This document shows positions 22,991 through 30,693 of a stretch of DNA of 35,362 nt, in pieces. Within the stretch, counting starts at the first letter, position 1. Every line of letters starts with the position of its first letter. Position numbers and translations under genes: made by a program. The DNA is from a virus. The stretch lies in IMG/VR virus record IMGVR_UViG_3300031886_000016, positions 1 through 35,362 of that record; one strand, given 5' to 3'. A model generated the notes under the pieces. That model did not search any database, was not told the origin of the DNA, and saw only the letters and a program-made list of their open reading frames with translations.

Positions 22991-24485
22991 TTTTAGCTAG
23001 TTTAGTAGCTGTAGCATACATAACTGCTTTAGCATCATCACCATAGCGGTTTGCGAAGCCTTTTTTGTCTTTTTTCATGCCCTTAACAATACGTTCTTTG
23101 CTTTTTTCTTCACCTTTAGATAGTGAGCGTTCTGTAGCTGGATTTCTTCCTTTTCTAGCGTGTGCTCTAGGTGAATGCTCGTCATCATGTATGGTATAGT
23201 TTTTACCATCCCACGTTACATCGTGCCCTGAAAGAAGTTCGTATATTTTCTTTAATAATCTTGGATCATATTCTGTTTTGCCATATCCTTTTTGTGGCTG
23301 TCTAACTTTATCAGCAACAAAGTCTTTAAAATCGCTGTATTTCATTTTTAAAGGACCTTCAGCAACAACTATAGTTTCTTTAATAAAATGTTGTTTTAAT
23401 GTTTTTGCAGTTCTTTCAAATTTATGGTCTTTATGTTTAAATCCTATACCTCCAGCCGCTTCCCATTTTGCAATATTTTGTCCAAAGTCATCTATTAAGA
23501 TGTTTGGTGTTCCATCTGGTTGTGTAGCATACTGTTTCTTGTTAGTTGTAATAATAACATCATCAGGTGGGAAACTTTTTAAGTTTTTTTCAGCCCATTC
23601 TTTTTTACTTGGCTCAACTCTATGATCGTCTGCCATAGGTGCAGAAAGAATATTATAGTTTCCTTTAACTTCTTTAATAATGCCTAATAAGTTAAACGCA
23701 TTAGGGGCCGGTTTTAAATTAATCCAAAAATCTGGAGTACTTCTAATTTTATCTAAGCCTAAGTTTACATTTTTAATTTCTCTCCAGTCTTTAACGCCCA
23801 TTAATTTAGTCCAAGCACCAAAGAAGTCAACAAGTACTCCATCCATGTCAACATAAATTTCAGATTGTTTGCTTACATCTTTTATATCTGCTTCTTGTAA
23901 GTTATCTGGAACATCAAATTGCCATACTTTACCCTGACCAGTTGTTCTTATTGCCGCAGTAAGTCTTGTATTACCGCCTACAAGCTCTAACCATCCATCA
24001 CTATAACTTGCAACAATAGGTAATTCAATTGTGCCTGTTTTTAATTGTTTTTCAACTCTTTTTTTCCTTACAGGATCTATTTTGTCCCAGTCTTTTACAT
24101 CACCAGCTTCAGTATTTTTAATCTTTTTAACTGTTTCAGTATCATAGTCTACTACGCTACCTTGTTTAGCAAGATCAATCCATTTGTCTTTACCTATATT
24201 TCTAAATTCCTTGTAACGTTTTGCTTCGCCCCATTCAGTATCAAAGTTAGGGTTAGTATATGTAATAGAGTTTTCTGATTCTGTCATGCCCAAGTTAAAG
24301 AGCGTGTTAGGTTTAGTATTTTTGTGAGCTTTTTGGTGCATGAAATATGCAGGCTTACCATCTTTGTCAACTTTATTTCCGAATTTAGCGGCTTGTATTT
24401 TTGTTTCGTCAGGTCCAACGTCAGCAGTCGTATTAACTCCCGGAACAATTCTGCCAACACCTTCGTATAACTGACGTAATTTCAT
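22986..24485 (-). CDS. ParB-like domain fused to a HAD-type nucleotidase, putative packaged protein
   Basis: This 499-aa protein has three visible parts. Residues 135-185 contain IELPIVASYSDGWLELV and GGNTRLTAAIR, the signature of the ParB/sulfiredoxin fold. Residues 209-375 are a HAD domain with motif I YVDMDGVLVDFF (D213, D215), NILSAPMADD and ILIDDFGQNIAKWE, like 5'(3')-nucleotidases. The C-terminus (RYGDDAKAVMYATATKLAKR) matches a tail I recall in other T4-like phage proteins. The N-terminus MKLRQLYEG fits the capsid-targeting/prohead-protease pattern (LYE). The ATG at 24485 was chosen over the in-frame TTG at 24497; it overlaps the upstream stop. Substrate unknown. Confidence 0.75.
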   Translation of the reverse strand: MKLRQLYEGVGRIVPGVNTTADVGPDETKIQAAKFGNKVDKDGKPAYFMHQKAHKNTKPNTLFNLGMTESENSITYTNPNFDTEWGEAKRYKEFRNIGKDKWIDLAKQGSVVDYDTETVKKIKNTEAGDVKDWDKIDPVRKKRVEKQLKTGTIELPIVASYSDGWLELVGGNTRLTAAIRTTGQGKVWQFDVPDNLQEADIKDVSKQSEIYVDMDGVLVDFFGAWTKLMGVKDWREIKNVNLGLDKIRSTPDFWINLKPAPNAFNLLGIIKEVKGNYNILSAPMADDHRVEPSKKEWAEKNLKSFPPDDVIITTNKKQYATQPDGTPNILIDDFGQNIAKWEAAGGIGFKHKDHKFERTAKTLKQHFIKETIVVAEGPLKMKYSDFKDFVADKVRQPQKGYGKTEYDPRLLKKIYELLSGHDVTWDGKNYTIHDDEHSPRAHARKGRNPATERSLSKGEEKSKERIVKGMKKDKKGFANRYGDDAKAVMYATATKLAKR

Positions 24486-24985
24486 TAGGCCGCCCAAACA
24501 TGAGTTGCACCACGTTCCTTACCAGTACGTGCAATTTGATTCATCATCATTATTACTTCATTGAAGTAACCTTCACGTTTGCCACCACCAATCATTGTAG
24601 CACCGCCACCACTTTTATCTACTGTAGTAGGTTCTTCTGCTGAACGTTTGTTTATATGTCGTTTTAACCATTGAGTACTGAATGCAATAAACTCGTCGAT
24701 AGGGACATTAGAGTCTGGATCACCAAATCCAAGCTCATCAAACACTTCACGCATATTTGAATTAGACAAATTTAAATCTAAGTCTGGATTGTAATCAGGA
24801 TTTTCAGGTGGTTCTTCATCACCATACATATACTTGTCTGAATTTTTATAAAAGTCATCACCATAACGACTTCCTGAATCAGTATCACTAGTCCAGTAAC
24901 CTTTTTCTTTGTCCTTATGACCTGCGGCAAAGCTCATACTTTCGATGATACCTTCTACTACTGCGCCTAAGTCTTTTATTTTCAT
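24485..24985 (-). CDS. Hypothetical packaged-type protein, 166 aa
   Basis: No family recognised. It begins MKIKDLGAVVEGIIESMSF, similar to the start of neighbouring genes, with VVE as a possible protease site. The middle is rich in Asp, Asn, Pro and Tyr and looks flexible. A helical segment around 85-115 and a Gly-rich stretch (SGGGATMIGGGKREG) follow. The start overlaps the stop of the 68-aa gene, with GGGGA before the ATG. A late, possibly virion-internal protein. Confidence 0.6.
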   Translation of the reverse strand: MKIKDLGAVVEGIIESMSFAAGHKDKEKGYWTSDTDSGSRYGDDFYKNSDKYMYGDEEPPENPDYNPDLDLNLSNSNMREVFDELGFGDPDSNVPIDEFIAFSTQWLKRHINKRSAEEPTTVDKSGGGATMIGGGKREGYFNEVIMMMNQIARTGKERGATHVWAA

Positions 24986-25191
24986 TATTTGCGTCCCCTA
25001 AAGCCATTACTGCCCATAAAAGGTCTACTAAACCAAAGTTTGAACCAATCCTGATCTCCAGGCTTAAGACCTAGATCTCTTTCTTTCTTTTTAAGAGCAT
25101 CAGCAGTTAAACTAGGATTTTCTGGAATATATTCGTAAGGTCCTTTATATTCGTTTATACCTGCTAACTTTTTTAACCTATCTAGATCCAT
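24985..25191 (-). CDS. Small late protein, 68 aa, packaged-type N-terminus
   Basis: The protein begins MDLDRLKKLAGINEYKGP, with INE as a possible prohead-protease site, and continues with a basic, Trp/Phe-containing C-terminus (FKLWFSRPFMGSNGF). I recall the LAGI-type opening in other T4-like phage proteins. No function known. Its start lies inside the last codons of the upstream 55-aa gene; ribosome site weak (AGAAAAAG). Confidence 0.65.
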   Translation of the reverse strand: MDLDRLKKLAGINEYKGPYEYIPENPSLTADALKKKERDLGLKPGDQDWFKLWFSRPFMGSNGFRGRK

Positions 25192-25345
25192 CTTTTTCTA
25201 AACCAACGTGTTTTACTGCTTTATCAACTGCTACCATACTTACTTTATGAAAATCACGCATAATGTTTTTATGTCTTACATTATTTGGACAAGAACATTG
25301 CCATGAATATAATGCTTGACATCGTACACAATATCGAGACTTCAT
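25178..25345 (-). CDS. Small Cys-containing (zinc-ribbon-like) protein, 55 aa
   Basis: This small gene was found by direct reading in the 177-base gap between annotated neighbours. It encodes MKSRYCVRCQALYSWQCSC followed by a basic helical tail (NIMRDFHKVSMVAVDKAVKH). Cys6 and Cys9 (CVRC) plus Cys17 and Cys19 (CSC) could bind one zinc ion. The ribosome site is weak, but the ORF fills the gap exactly and its end overlaps the next ATG. The frame is open without interruption. Role unknown. Confidence 0.55.
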   Translation of the reverse strand: MKSRYCVRCQALYSWQCSCPNNVRHKNIMRDFHKVSMVAVDKAVKHVGLEKDGSR

Positions 25346-25368
25346 TCTATTTGAATGATCCGAAGTAT

Positions 25369-26583
25369 CTACGATTGGCTGTCTCCTTCTACTTTAGTTA
25401 CGTTTTGAGCGTCAAAGATTAATAAACCTTCAACAGCTTTATCACTAATTACTCCATCATACCCTGCTTCTTTTAGGTCCATTGTTAGTATTGCTGAGTA
25501 CATTTTGTCTCCAGTATATTCCCAGGGTTTAAGTCCCATCTTTGCTTTGATTTCTGCTACTTCATTACTTTGATAATCAGCTATTTTTAGCCCTGGCTTT
25601 ACTTTATACTTAACAATTTCGCCGTCAGCACCATGATGTACTGAAAATGCATTCGCGGCAGACTCTGTCCATGTAAGATAAATTCCTCTACCTAATGCAC
25701 CAAGTCCTAAACCTTTGCCACCTTTGCCTTCTCCACGAAAAAATTCGCCTTTGCCTTCGTCATATAAATGTTGATAAAAATCTGCTTCGGATTCGCTTAC
25801 GTTACCTTCAAATTTACTTCTTAATCTATCAACTTCCATTTCAAAGTCTTCTGAATTCATAAAATCTTGCCAAGTTTTATATTGTGCTTGATATTGTTTT
25901 GCACTAAACCCTTTAAAATAAATTTCTTTAGCTAATTCTTCTGGTGTGCCTGGATCTGTAAAATCTGATAAACTAGGTTCATCGTCTTCTACGTGTACAG
26001 CTTCTGTTTCGTCAGTAACTCCTAGTCCAGCACGAACTTTATTGAATAACATTCTTGCTATTTTAGGATCTGGACTACAAACTCCACCTTTAAATGTTTG
26101 AAGGTCATTGTCAACCGCGGCCGCTTTCATTTTACTTGCACTCATGCCTTCAGCACCTGCGGCATCTGGGTCACGTTGTCCTGCACTTATAACATTTATA
26201 GAATTAAATTGGTAATCATCACCACCGTTGTATTTGTTTAGTAATGTATCAAAATCTTTTACACGATCTTCACCAGCAACATAGATAAGATCAGTATATT
26301 TTCTGCTGTAAAGAAATTTACAGCAATCAATAATAGTCTTAACAGTATCGCTACCTATAGTGATACCATCACCAAAGCATTTACGAGCGAAAAAAACTTT
26401 TTCTGCAAATGATAAAGGGTCTGTTTTAGGTTTTTGTGTGTGGGATAAAAATAAAAAAGGATCGCCTGGTTGGCTTTTTACTACGTCAACTAATTTGGAA
26501 TGACCTATAGTGGGAGGGTTCATTCTCCCAAAGGCGAATACAGCAGTTTTTCCATCCTGTTCAGTTATTTGACGAATTCGCAT
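25369..26583 (-). CDS. Nucleotidyltransferase fused to an ADP-ribosyltransferase-like domain, putative packaged protein
   Basis: This 404-aa protein has an N-terminal nucleotidyltransferase domain with FGRMNPPTIGH (18-28) and GMSASKMKAAA (146-156), the HxGH-type and ISxTxxR-type motifs of NMN adenylyltransferase/cytidylyltransferase enzymes. Residues 275-400 resemble an ADP-ribosyltransferase: FFRGEGKGGKG (Arg283), GRGIYLTWTESAANAF (299-313) and GYDGVI (374-379), then IFDAQNV. The N-terminus MRIRQITEQ fits a T4 capsid-targeting peptide ending in ITE. T4 itself packages the ART Alt, so an injected analogue is a reasonable inference. Weak points: the catalytic Glu of the ART is not certain. Confidence 0.72.
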   Translation of the reverse strand: MRIRQITEQDGKTAVFAFGRMNPPTIGHSKLVDVVKSQPGDPFLFLSHTQKPKTDPLSFAEKVFFARKCFGDGITIGSDTVKTIIDCCKFLYSRKYTDLIYVAGEDRVKDFDTLLNKYNGGDDYQFNSINVISAGQRDPDAAGAEGMSASKMKAAAVDNDLQTFKGGVCSPDPKIARMLFNKVRAGLGVTDETEAVHVEDDEPSLSDFTDPGTPEELAKEIYFKGFSAKQYQAQYKTWQDFMNSEDFEMEVDRLRSKFEGNVSESEADFYQHLYDEGKGEFFRGEGKGGKGLGLGALGRGIYLTWTESAANAFSVHHGADGEIVKYKVKPGLKIADYQSNEVAEIKAKMGLKPWEYTGDKMYSAILTMDLKEAGYDGVISDKAVEGLLIFDAQNVTKVEGDSQS

Positions 26584-26993
26584 TAATAATCACCTTCACG
26601 AAAGAGCTCCATTTCTTCCCCGTAGATTTTTTCTACTAATGCATCAACTTCTTCATCATAAAGTAAGTCTTCAGGCCGTTTTGAAAGATTATATTTTGCA
26701 CAATAATGGTCTTTTGCTTTTTCTATCATTGGCAACATTTCTTTTCTAACGTCTATAGGATTACCTTGTTTAAGTTGATCTTGAAGCCTAGACATACAAG
26801 GATAGTATTGCTTACGATAAAACATCGGATCATTCTTCATATGAATATGAAGATCTTCAGCAACATTCCATCCAAGTTCGTGCTTTTCATCTTCGTGCTC
26901 TTCTAATGATTTTCCACTAGGGCCTGTGCCGCATGAAGCAGTAGACCAACAACCTGAACTGACCCAGTTTTCTTCTAAATCTTTTATTTTCAT
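26583..26993 (-). CDS. Hypothetical packaged-type protein, 136 aa
   Basis: The protein starts MKIKDLEENW and has a possible LEE protease site. A Cys-containing N-terminal stretch (SSGCWSTASCGTGPSG) precedes helical acidic segments (RKEMLPMIEKAKDHYCAKY, then a Glu-rich C-terminus). No family recognised. The ATG at 26993 is preferred to the in-frame 27107 start because GGAAGA lies before it, it shares the MKIKDL start with a downstream gene, and the longer version would run through the 34-aa Cys-rich gene in another frame. Confidence 0.65.
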   Translation of the reverse strand: MKIKDLEENWVSSGCWSTASCGTGPSGKSLEEHEDEKHELGWNVAEDLHIHMKNDPMFYRKQYYPCMSRLQDQLKQGNPIDVRKEMLPMIEKAKDHYCAKYNLSKRPEDLLYDEEVDALVEKIYGEEMELFREGDY

Positions 26994-26997
26994 AGTA

Positions 26998-27102
26998 TTA
27001 TTCTTCCGTTCTAGTACAACACTCGCAACGCATCTCTGCTGTGCAGTCGCATGGATCACACGTACATAGATCGCTAGTACATAAGTCGTTATTACAAGCC
27101 AT
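26998..27102 (-). CDS. Cysteine-rich mini-protein, 34 aa
   Basis: This gene was found by direct reading. The product is MACNNDLCTSDLCTCDPCDC followed by TAEMRCECCTRTEE: nine Cys in 34 residues, in CxC, CxxC and CC clusters, and acidic overall. A very strong ribosome site (AGGAGG, about eight bases before the ATG) and a GATAAATA late promoter 22-29 bases upstream support expression. Cys spacing resembles small metal-binding (metallothionein-like) or disulphide-rich peptides, but no family is recognised. Its stop is five bases from the next gene. Confidence 0.7.
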   Translation of the reverse strand: MACNNDLCTSDLCTCDPCDCTAEMRCECCTRTEE

Positions 27103-27123
27103 GACAAATCCTCCTATATAGAG

Positions 27124-27131
27124 TATTTATC
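27124..27131 (-). promoter_or_regulatory. T4-type late promoter GATAAATA
   Basis: GATAAATA on the minus strand in a 40-base non-coding gap, with the ribosome site AGGAGG and the Cys-rich mini-gene start downstream at 27102. The spacing allows a leader of about 15 bases. It likely drives the packaged-protein block below. Confidence 0.8.
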
Positions 27132-27142
27132 AGTATTTAATA

Positions 27143-27412
27143 CTATATTGAAATATTGACGTCAAAGGATTGGTAGCCCATGTCGAATAATTTGTTGGCA
27201 ATTCGCTCGGCTACGATAGTAGATTCTGAATCTTTAAGTGCTTTATGGGTCTCTACAGTAAGGATAAGTCCGCCTTCTTCAGTTTCACCTATTTCATAAC
27301 TTGTTTCGTCTTCAAGTAAAGCTTCATCGGCACATTCAAGAACTGCATCAACAACTATATCGTCGACATCTTCGTCTTTCTTTTCCCAAACTATGCTTAT
27401 AAAGTGTTTCAT
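27143..27412 (-). CDS. Hypothetical acidic protein, 89 aa
   Basis: No function recognised. An acidic alpha/beta protein with a repeated strand-helix pattern (KHFISIVWEKK, VVDAVLECADEALLED, LILTVETHKAL, IANKLFDMGYQSFDVNISI), perhaps a small ferredoxin-like fold. The strand content and acidity suggest protein binding. AGGAT precedes the ATG. It ends just before the late promoter at 27124, so it closes the upstream transcription unit. Confidence 0.65.
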   Translation of the reverse strand: MKHFISIVWEKKDEDVDDIVVDAVLECADEALLEDETSYEIGETEEGGLILTVETHKALKDSESTIVAERIANKLFDMGYQSFDVNISI

Positions 27413-27420
27413 GGTGTATC

Positions 27421-27762
27421 CTAGTGGTTTAATAGTATAGACTGTACTGTACCAGATGTATATGTAACTACAGCTCTAACCCATACAAAGTTACCAGTAA
27501 AATTTTTGAAGAAACCGCCATCTGTACTAGTTTCTTCAGTACCAGCGATATCAAAATAGTCAGTATCAACAGGAGAAACTGCTAATGTACCCTGCATTTT
27601 TAAAGTACCGTTAAATCCGGCAACATTGTATTGAACTGTATGAAACCCGTCAGCTCTTCCATAAAATCCGTCGCCTTTATACTTCTCTCCTGTGACTGTA
27701 ACTGTAGTACTGTCACCAGGATGTACTGTATTTGTTAAAATTGTTTCGCTTATACTGGACAT
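27421..27762 (-). CDS. Putative virion structural protein, 113 aa
   Basis: A Thr/Gly/Val-rich, beta-strand protein without charged clusters (TVTVTGEKYKGDGFYGRADG, FHTVQYNVAGFNG, FKNFTGNFVWVRAVVTYTSG). This composition is typical of phage decoration or fibre-associated domains, and I recall close relatives in marine T4-like phages. No ribosome site is obvious. The start lies five bases after a GATAAATA element that overlaps the upstream stop. Structural role inferred from composition. Confidence 0.65.
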   Translation of the reverse strand: MSSISETILTNTVHPGDSTTVTVTGEKYKGDGFYGRADGFHTVQYNVAGFNGTLKMQGTLAVSPVDTDYFDIAGTEETSTDGGFFKNFTGNFVWVRAVVTYTSGTVQSILLNH

Positions 27763-27766
27763 AATG

Positions 27767-28441
27767 TTATTTATCTACATCTTCCTTTAGAACTATTGTA
27801 TCTATCCTGCCTATATTGCCACTTAAAAAAAGCATGGCTAAAGTTAGGACTTTTTGATCACGAAAATATAGATATTTGCCCTTCACATAGCCTTTTTCGT
27901 TAATAGTTCTAAGAAGTCCAGGACTTACTCGTATTTTATCAGGGTTATTTTTTGCCCAATTATAAAAGTTATGATCAATTGGTTTATCTCCAAGAGTAAC
28001 TTTAAACTCGTAGCCAAATGGTGCTTTTTTAATTAGTACATTTTTGTTATTTAAGAGTAAGTCTACTGTTGAGCTTGAAGGCTCATAAAAATCACAAACA
28101 CAATCAAGTTTTTTACTTACCTTTTTTAACCAGCTATCGTTATTTGAAAAAATACCCATCTTATTTTGTTCACAACGAACCATAAAATCTGTTTGGTCCT
28201 GGAACTGATGAAGTAAGTATTTTAAATCATGTAATTCATCTACTGTAAGATCAATATGCCGCAAAGCATCTGCACACGTTTTATATTGGATAGGTTCTTC
28301 TTGGTGTAATTGTAAATCGTCGATGATTGATCTAGCGTGACTTAAATTTTTATTGCGAAAGATGAAGGCAACAGGATTATATATTCCAAGTTTGAATAAG
28401 TATCTGTCGTAAAATAGTTTAGTAGTTTCATATTTAATCAT
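27767..28441 (-). CDS. Hypothetical protein, 224 aa
   Basis: No family recognised. The N-terminal half is helical with several His and Cys (QEEPIQYKTCADALRHIDL, VRCEQNKMGIF). The C-terminal half is strand-rich and basic (YEFKVTLGDKPIDHNFYNW, NEKGYVKGKYLYFRDQKV). No signal peptide or clear membrane segment. GGAGA precedes the ATG. It sits between the ClpA-like gene and a structural gene. Confidence 0.65.
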   Translation of the reverse strand: MIKYETTKLFYDRYLFKLGIYNPVAFIFRNKNLSHARSIIDDLQLHQEEPIQYKTCADALRHIDLTVDELHDLKYLLHQFQDQTDFMVRCEQNKMGIFSNNDSWLKKVSKKLDCVCDFYEPSSSTVDLLLNNKNVLIKKAPFGYEFKVTLGDKPIDHNFYNWAKNNPDKIRVSPGLLRTINEKGYVKGKYLYFRDQKVLTLAMLFLSGNIGRIDTIVLKEDVDK

Positions 28442-28452
28442 GCATACGTCTC

Positions 28453-30693
28453 CTAGTGGACAGTATGTTTAGTTTCCTCTTTTTCTAAAATAAATTCATT
28501 ATCTTTAACATTTATTTTAACTTTTCCACCAGTTTTTAATGAACCAAATAGTAATAGTTTTGATAACGGACGTTTAATCTCTTTATCAATCACACGTTGT
28601 AATGGTCTTGCACCCATTTTTTGATTAAACCCTTTATCAACTAATACGTCGATTGCTTCATCAGTTATACTTATGTCAACTTCTTTGTCTTTTAACATTT
28701 CTTTTAATTGTACTAAGAATTTACCAACAATTTTAATCATTGTATTCTTATCTAGTTTACTAAATGTAATAACCCCGTCAAGCCTATTGCGAAACTCCGG
28801 AGGAAAAAACTTTTTAAGTTCGACGTCTTCAAATTCAGCTTCTTCATTACCAAATCCTATTAGTGTTTTTTCTGCTTGTTCGGCGCCTAAGTTAGTTGTT
28901 AGTATCAAAATAATATTTCTACAATCTGCGGTTTTACCATTACTACCTGTAATAAATCCGTTGTCCATAATTTGTAATAATAATGAACTAACATCAGGAT
29001 GTGATTTTTCAATTTCATCTAATAATAAAACACAATTCGGTGCTTCTTGTAATGCAGTTATAAGTTGTCCTGCATTTTCTTCAAATCCTACGTACCCTGG
29101 AGGTGAACCAATTAGTTTAGCAACAGAATGTTTCTCTTGAAATTCACTCATGTCAAATCTAACAAGTTTTACACCAAGTTGTGTAGCAAGTTGTCTAGCT
29201 GTTTCGGTTTTACCTATACCAGTTGGTCCCATAAACACAAAAGATCCAATTGGTTTACGTTCTTCTTTTAGTCCTGCTTGGGCAACTAGGATTTTATCAA
29301 CAATATCTGTAACAGCATTGTCTTGTCCGTAAATTTCACCCTTAATATTTTTCTCTAAGTTAGCAAGATTTTGTGTTTCTTTTTCTTTAACTTGTTCTTC
29401 AGGAAGATTAACGGCTTTTGCTAGTTCATATTGTATCTCTTCTTCAGTTACAATTCTTTCTTCAACTTTTTTAAGATTAAATCTTGAACAAGCACAATCA
29501 AGTAAGTCAATTGCTTTGTCAGGTAGCTTCTTATCTGCCTGATATTTTACACTTAACTTAATTGAGGCATCAACAGCTTCTTCTGTAATATTAGTATTAT
29601 GAAATTCTTCATAATATTTTTTAATTCCAAGTAAAATTTCTTTTGTAACTGCTTTACTAGGCTCATCAATAGTAACTCTTGCAAATCTACGCATTAAAGC
29701 TCTATCATTTTCAAAAAACTTGCGATATTCTTCCCAAGTAGTAGATGCAACTACTTTAATATTGCCTCTAGTTAATACAGGCTTTAACATATTTGCAAGA
29801 TCGTTTGAACTGCTACTACCTGCCGCTCCTGCTCCACTAATCATATGTGCTTCGTCAATAAACACAATAGTTTTACCACGTTTCTTTAATGCCGCAATTA
29901 CTAACTTAAAACGTTCTTCAAAATCACCTCTATACTTACTACCTGCTAACATAGATCCAATATCTAAATTATAAACATTATAATCTTGTAAAAATTCTGG
30001 ACATTCTTTCTTTACAATTTTCCAAGCAAGTCCTTCTGCAATAGCAGTTTTACCTACACCAGGATCACCAACAAGTAAACAGTTATTTTTAGTTCTACGC
30101 CCTAGTGCTAATGCAATGGTGTCTAATTCTTCTGTTCGTCCTACAACCGGGTCAATTTTTCCAGCATCAACTTCTAGGTTTAAATTAGTTGTAAAAGAAC
30201 GTAATGCTCTAGTAGCCATTCCTTGTGTTTCTTCATCTTCGTAGTTGGCTTCTAGTTCGTTGTTTAAGTAATCTGCAAATTTAGTTTTATCAACATTCGC
30301 TTTTGCGATATTATAGTATGCCCATGATTTTTGTTCGTTCATCATACTAAGAAATACATCAGATATTTCAATACTTTGACGTCCACTGAATAATACTTGT
30401 GTAAATGCTCTATTAAGAACACGTTCTACAGCGTGTGTTTTCTTTGGTTTACCTTTTTTCTTATCAGGGTCAACAACTATAATCTGATCGCAATTTGATT
30501 TTAGATAATGCTCAAGATTCTTTTTAATAAATTCAAAGTCAGCACCAAAGCCTTCCATAATTTTAGCAAAACTTTCTTCACATAGCATAGCAAAAAGTAA
30601 ATGCTCAATTGTCACGTATTCGTGATTTAGTTTTTTAGCAACATCTACTGCTTTATCAAATACTAGTTGTAATTGTTTACTTGGTTCAACCAT
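28453..30693 (-). CDS. clpA: ClpA-like AAA+ protein unfoldase
   Basis: This 746-aa protein has a Clp N-domain (1-145; ITIEHLL-type motif near 27-33) and two AAA+ modules. Walker A1 is GDPGVGKT (209-216) with Walker B1 IVFIDEAH (276-283); Walker A2 is GPTGIGKT (489-496) with Walker B2 VLLLDEIEK (554-562). There is no coiled-coil middle domain, so it is ClpA- rather than ClpB-like. LIGFGNE (611-617) is in the position of the ClpP-docking IGL/IGF loop, so it should pair with a host ClpP. ClpA unfolds selected proteins for degradation. No clpP is seen in the window. The start overlaps the PDF stop region. Confidence 0.9.
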   Translation of the reverse strand: MVEPSKQLQLVFDKAVDVAKKLNHEYVTIEHLLFAMLCEESFAKIMEGFGADFEFIKKNLEHYLKSNCDQIIVVDPDKKKGKPKKTHAVERVLNRAFTQVLFSGRQSIEISDVFLSMMNEQKSWAYYNIAKANVDKTKFADYLNNELEANYEDEETQGMATRALRSFTTNLNLEVDAGKIDPVVGRTEELDTIALALGRRTKNNCLLVGDPGVGKTAIAEGLAWKIVKKECPEFLQDYNVYNLDIGSMLAGSKYRGDFEERFKLVIAALKKRGKTIVFIDEAHMISGAGAAGSSSSNDLANMLKPVLTRGNIKVVASTTWEEYRKFFENDRALMRRFARVTIDEPSKAVTKEILLGIKKYYEEFHNTNITEEAVDASIKLSVKYQADKKLPDKAIDLLDCACSRFNLKKVEERIVTEEEIQYELAKAVNLPEEQVKEKETQNLANLEKNIKGEIYGQDNAVTDIVDKILVAQAGLKEERKPIGSFVFMGPTGIGKTETARQLATQLGVKLVRFDMSEFQEKHSVAKLIGSPPGYVGFEENAGQLITALQEAPNCVLLLDEIEKSHPDVSSLLLQIMDNGFITGSNGKTADCRNIILILTTNLGAEQAEKTLIGFGNEEAEFEDVELKKFFPPEFRNRLDGVITFSKLDKNTMIKIVGKFLVQLKEMLKDKEVDISITDEAIDVLVDKGFNQKMGARPLQRVIDKEIKRPLSKLLLFGSLKTGGKVKINVKDNEFILEKEETKHTVH

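Noticed and set aside
26994-27107. N-terminal extension of the 136-aa gene to 27107 (hydrophobic MSWLVITTY start)
   Set aside because: It overlaps the Cys-rich mini-gene in another frame, has no good ribosome site, and the shorter MKIKDL start matches the pattern of the neighbouring genes.
27768-27775. GATAAATA as a firm late promoter for the 113-aa structural gene
   Set aside because: It overlaps the final codons and stop of the upstream gene and lies only five bases before the ATG; kept as a possibility only in findings.
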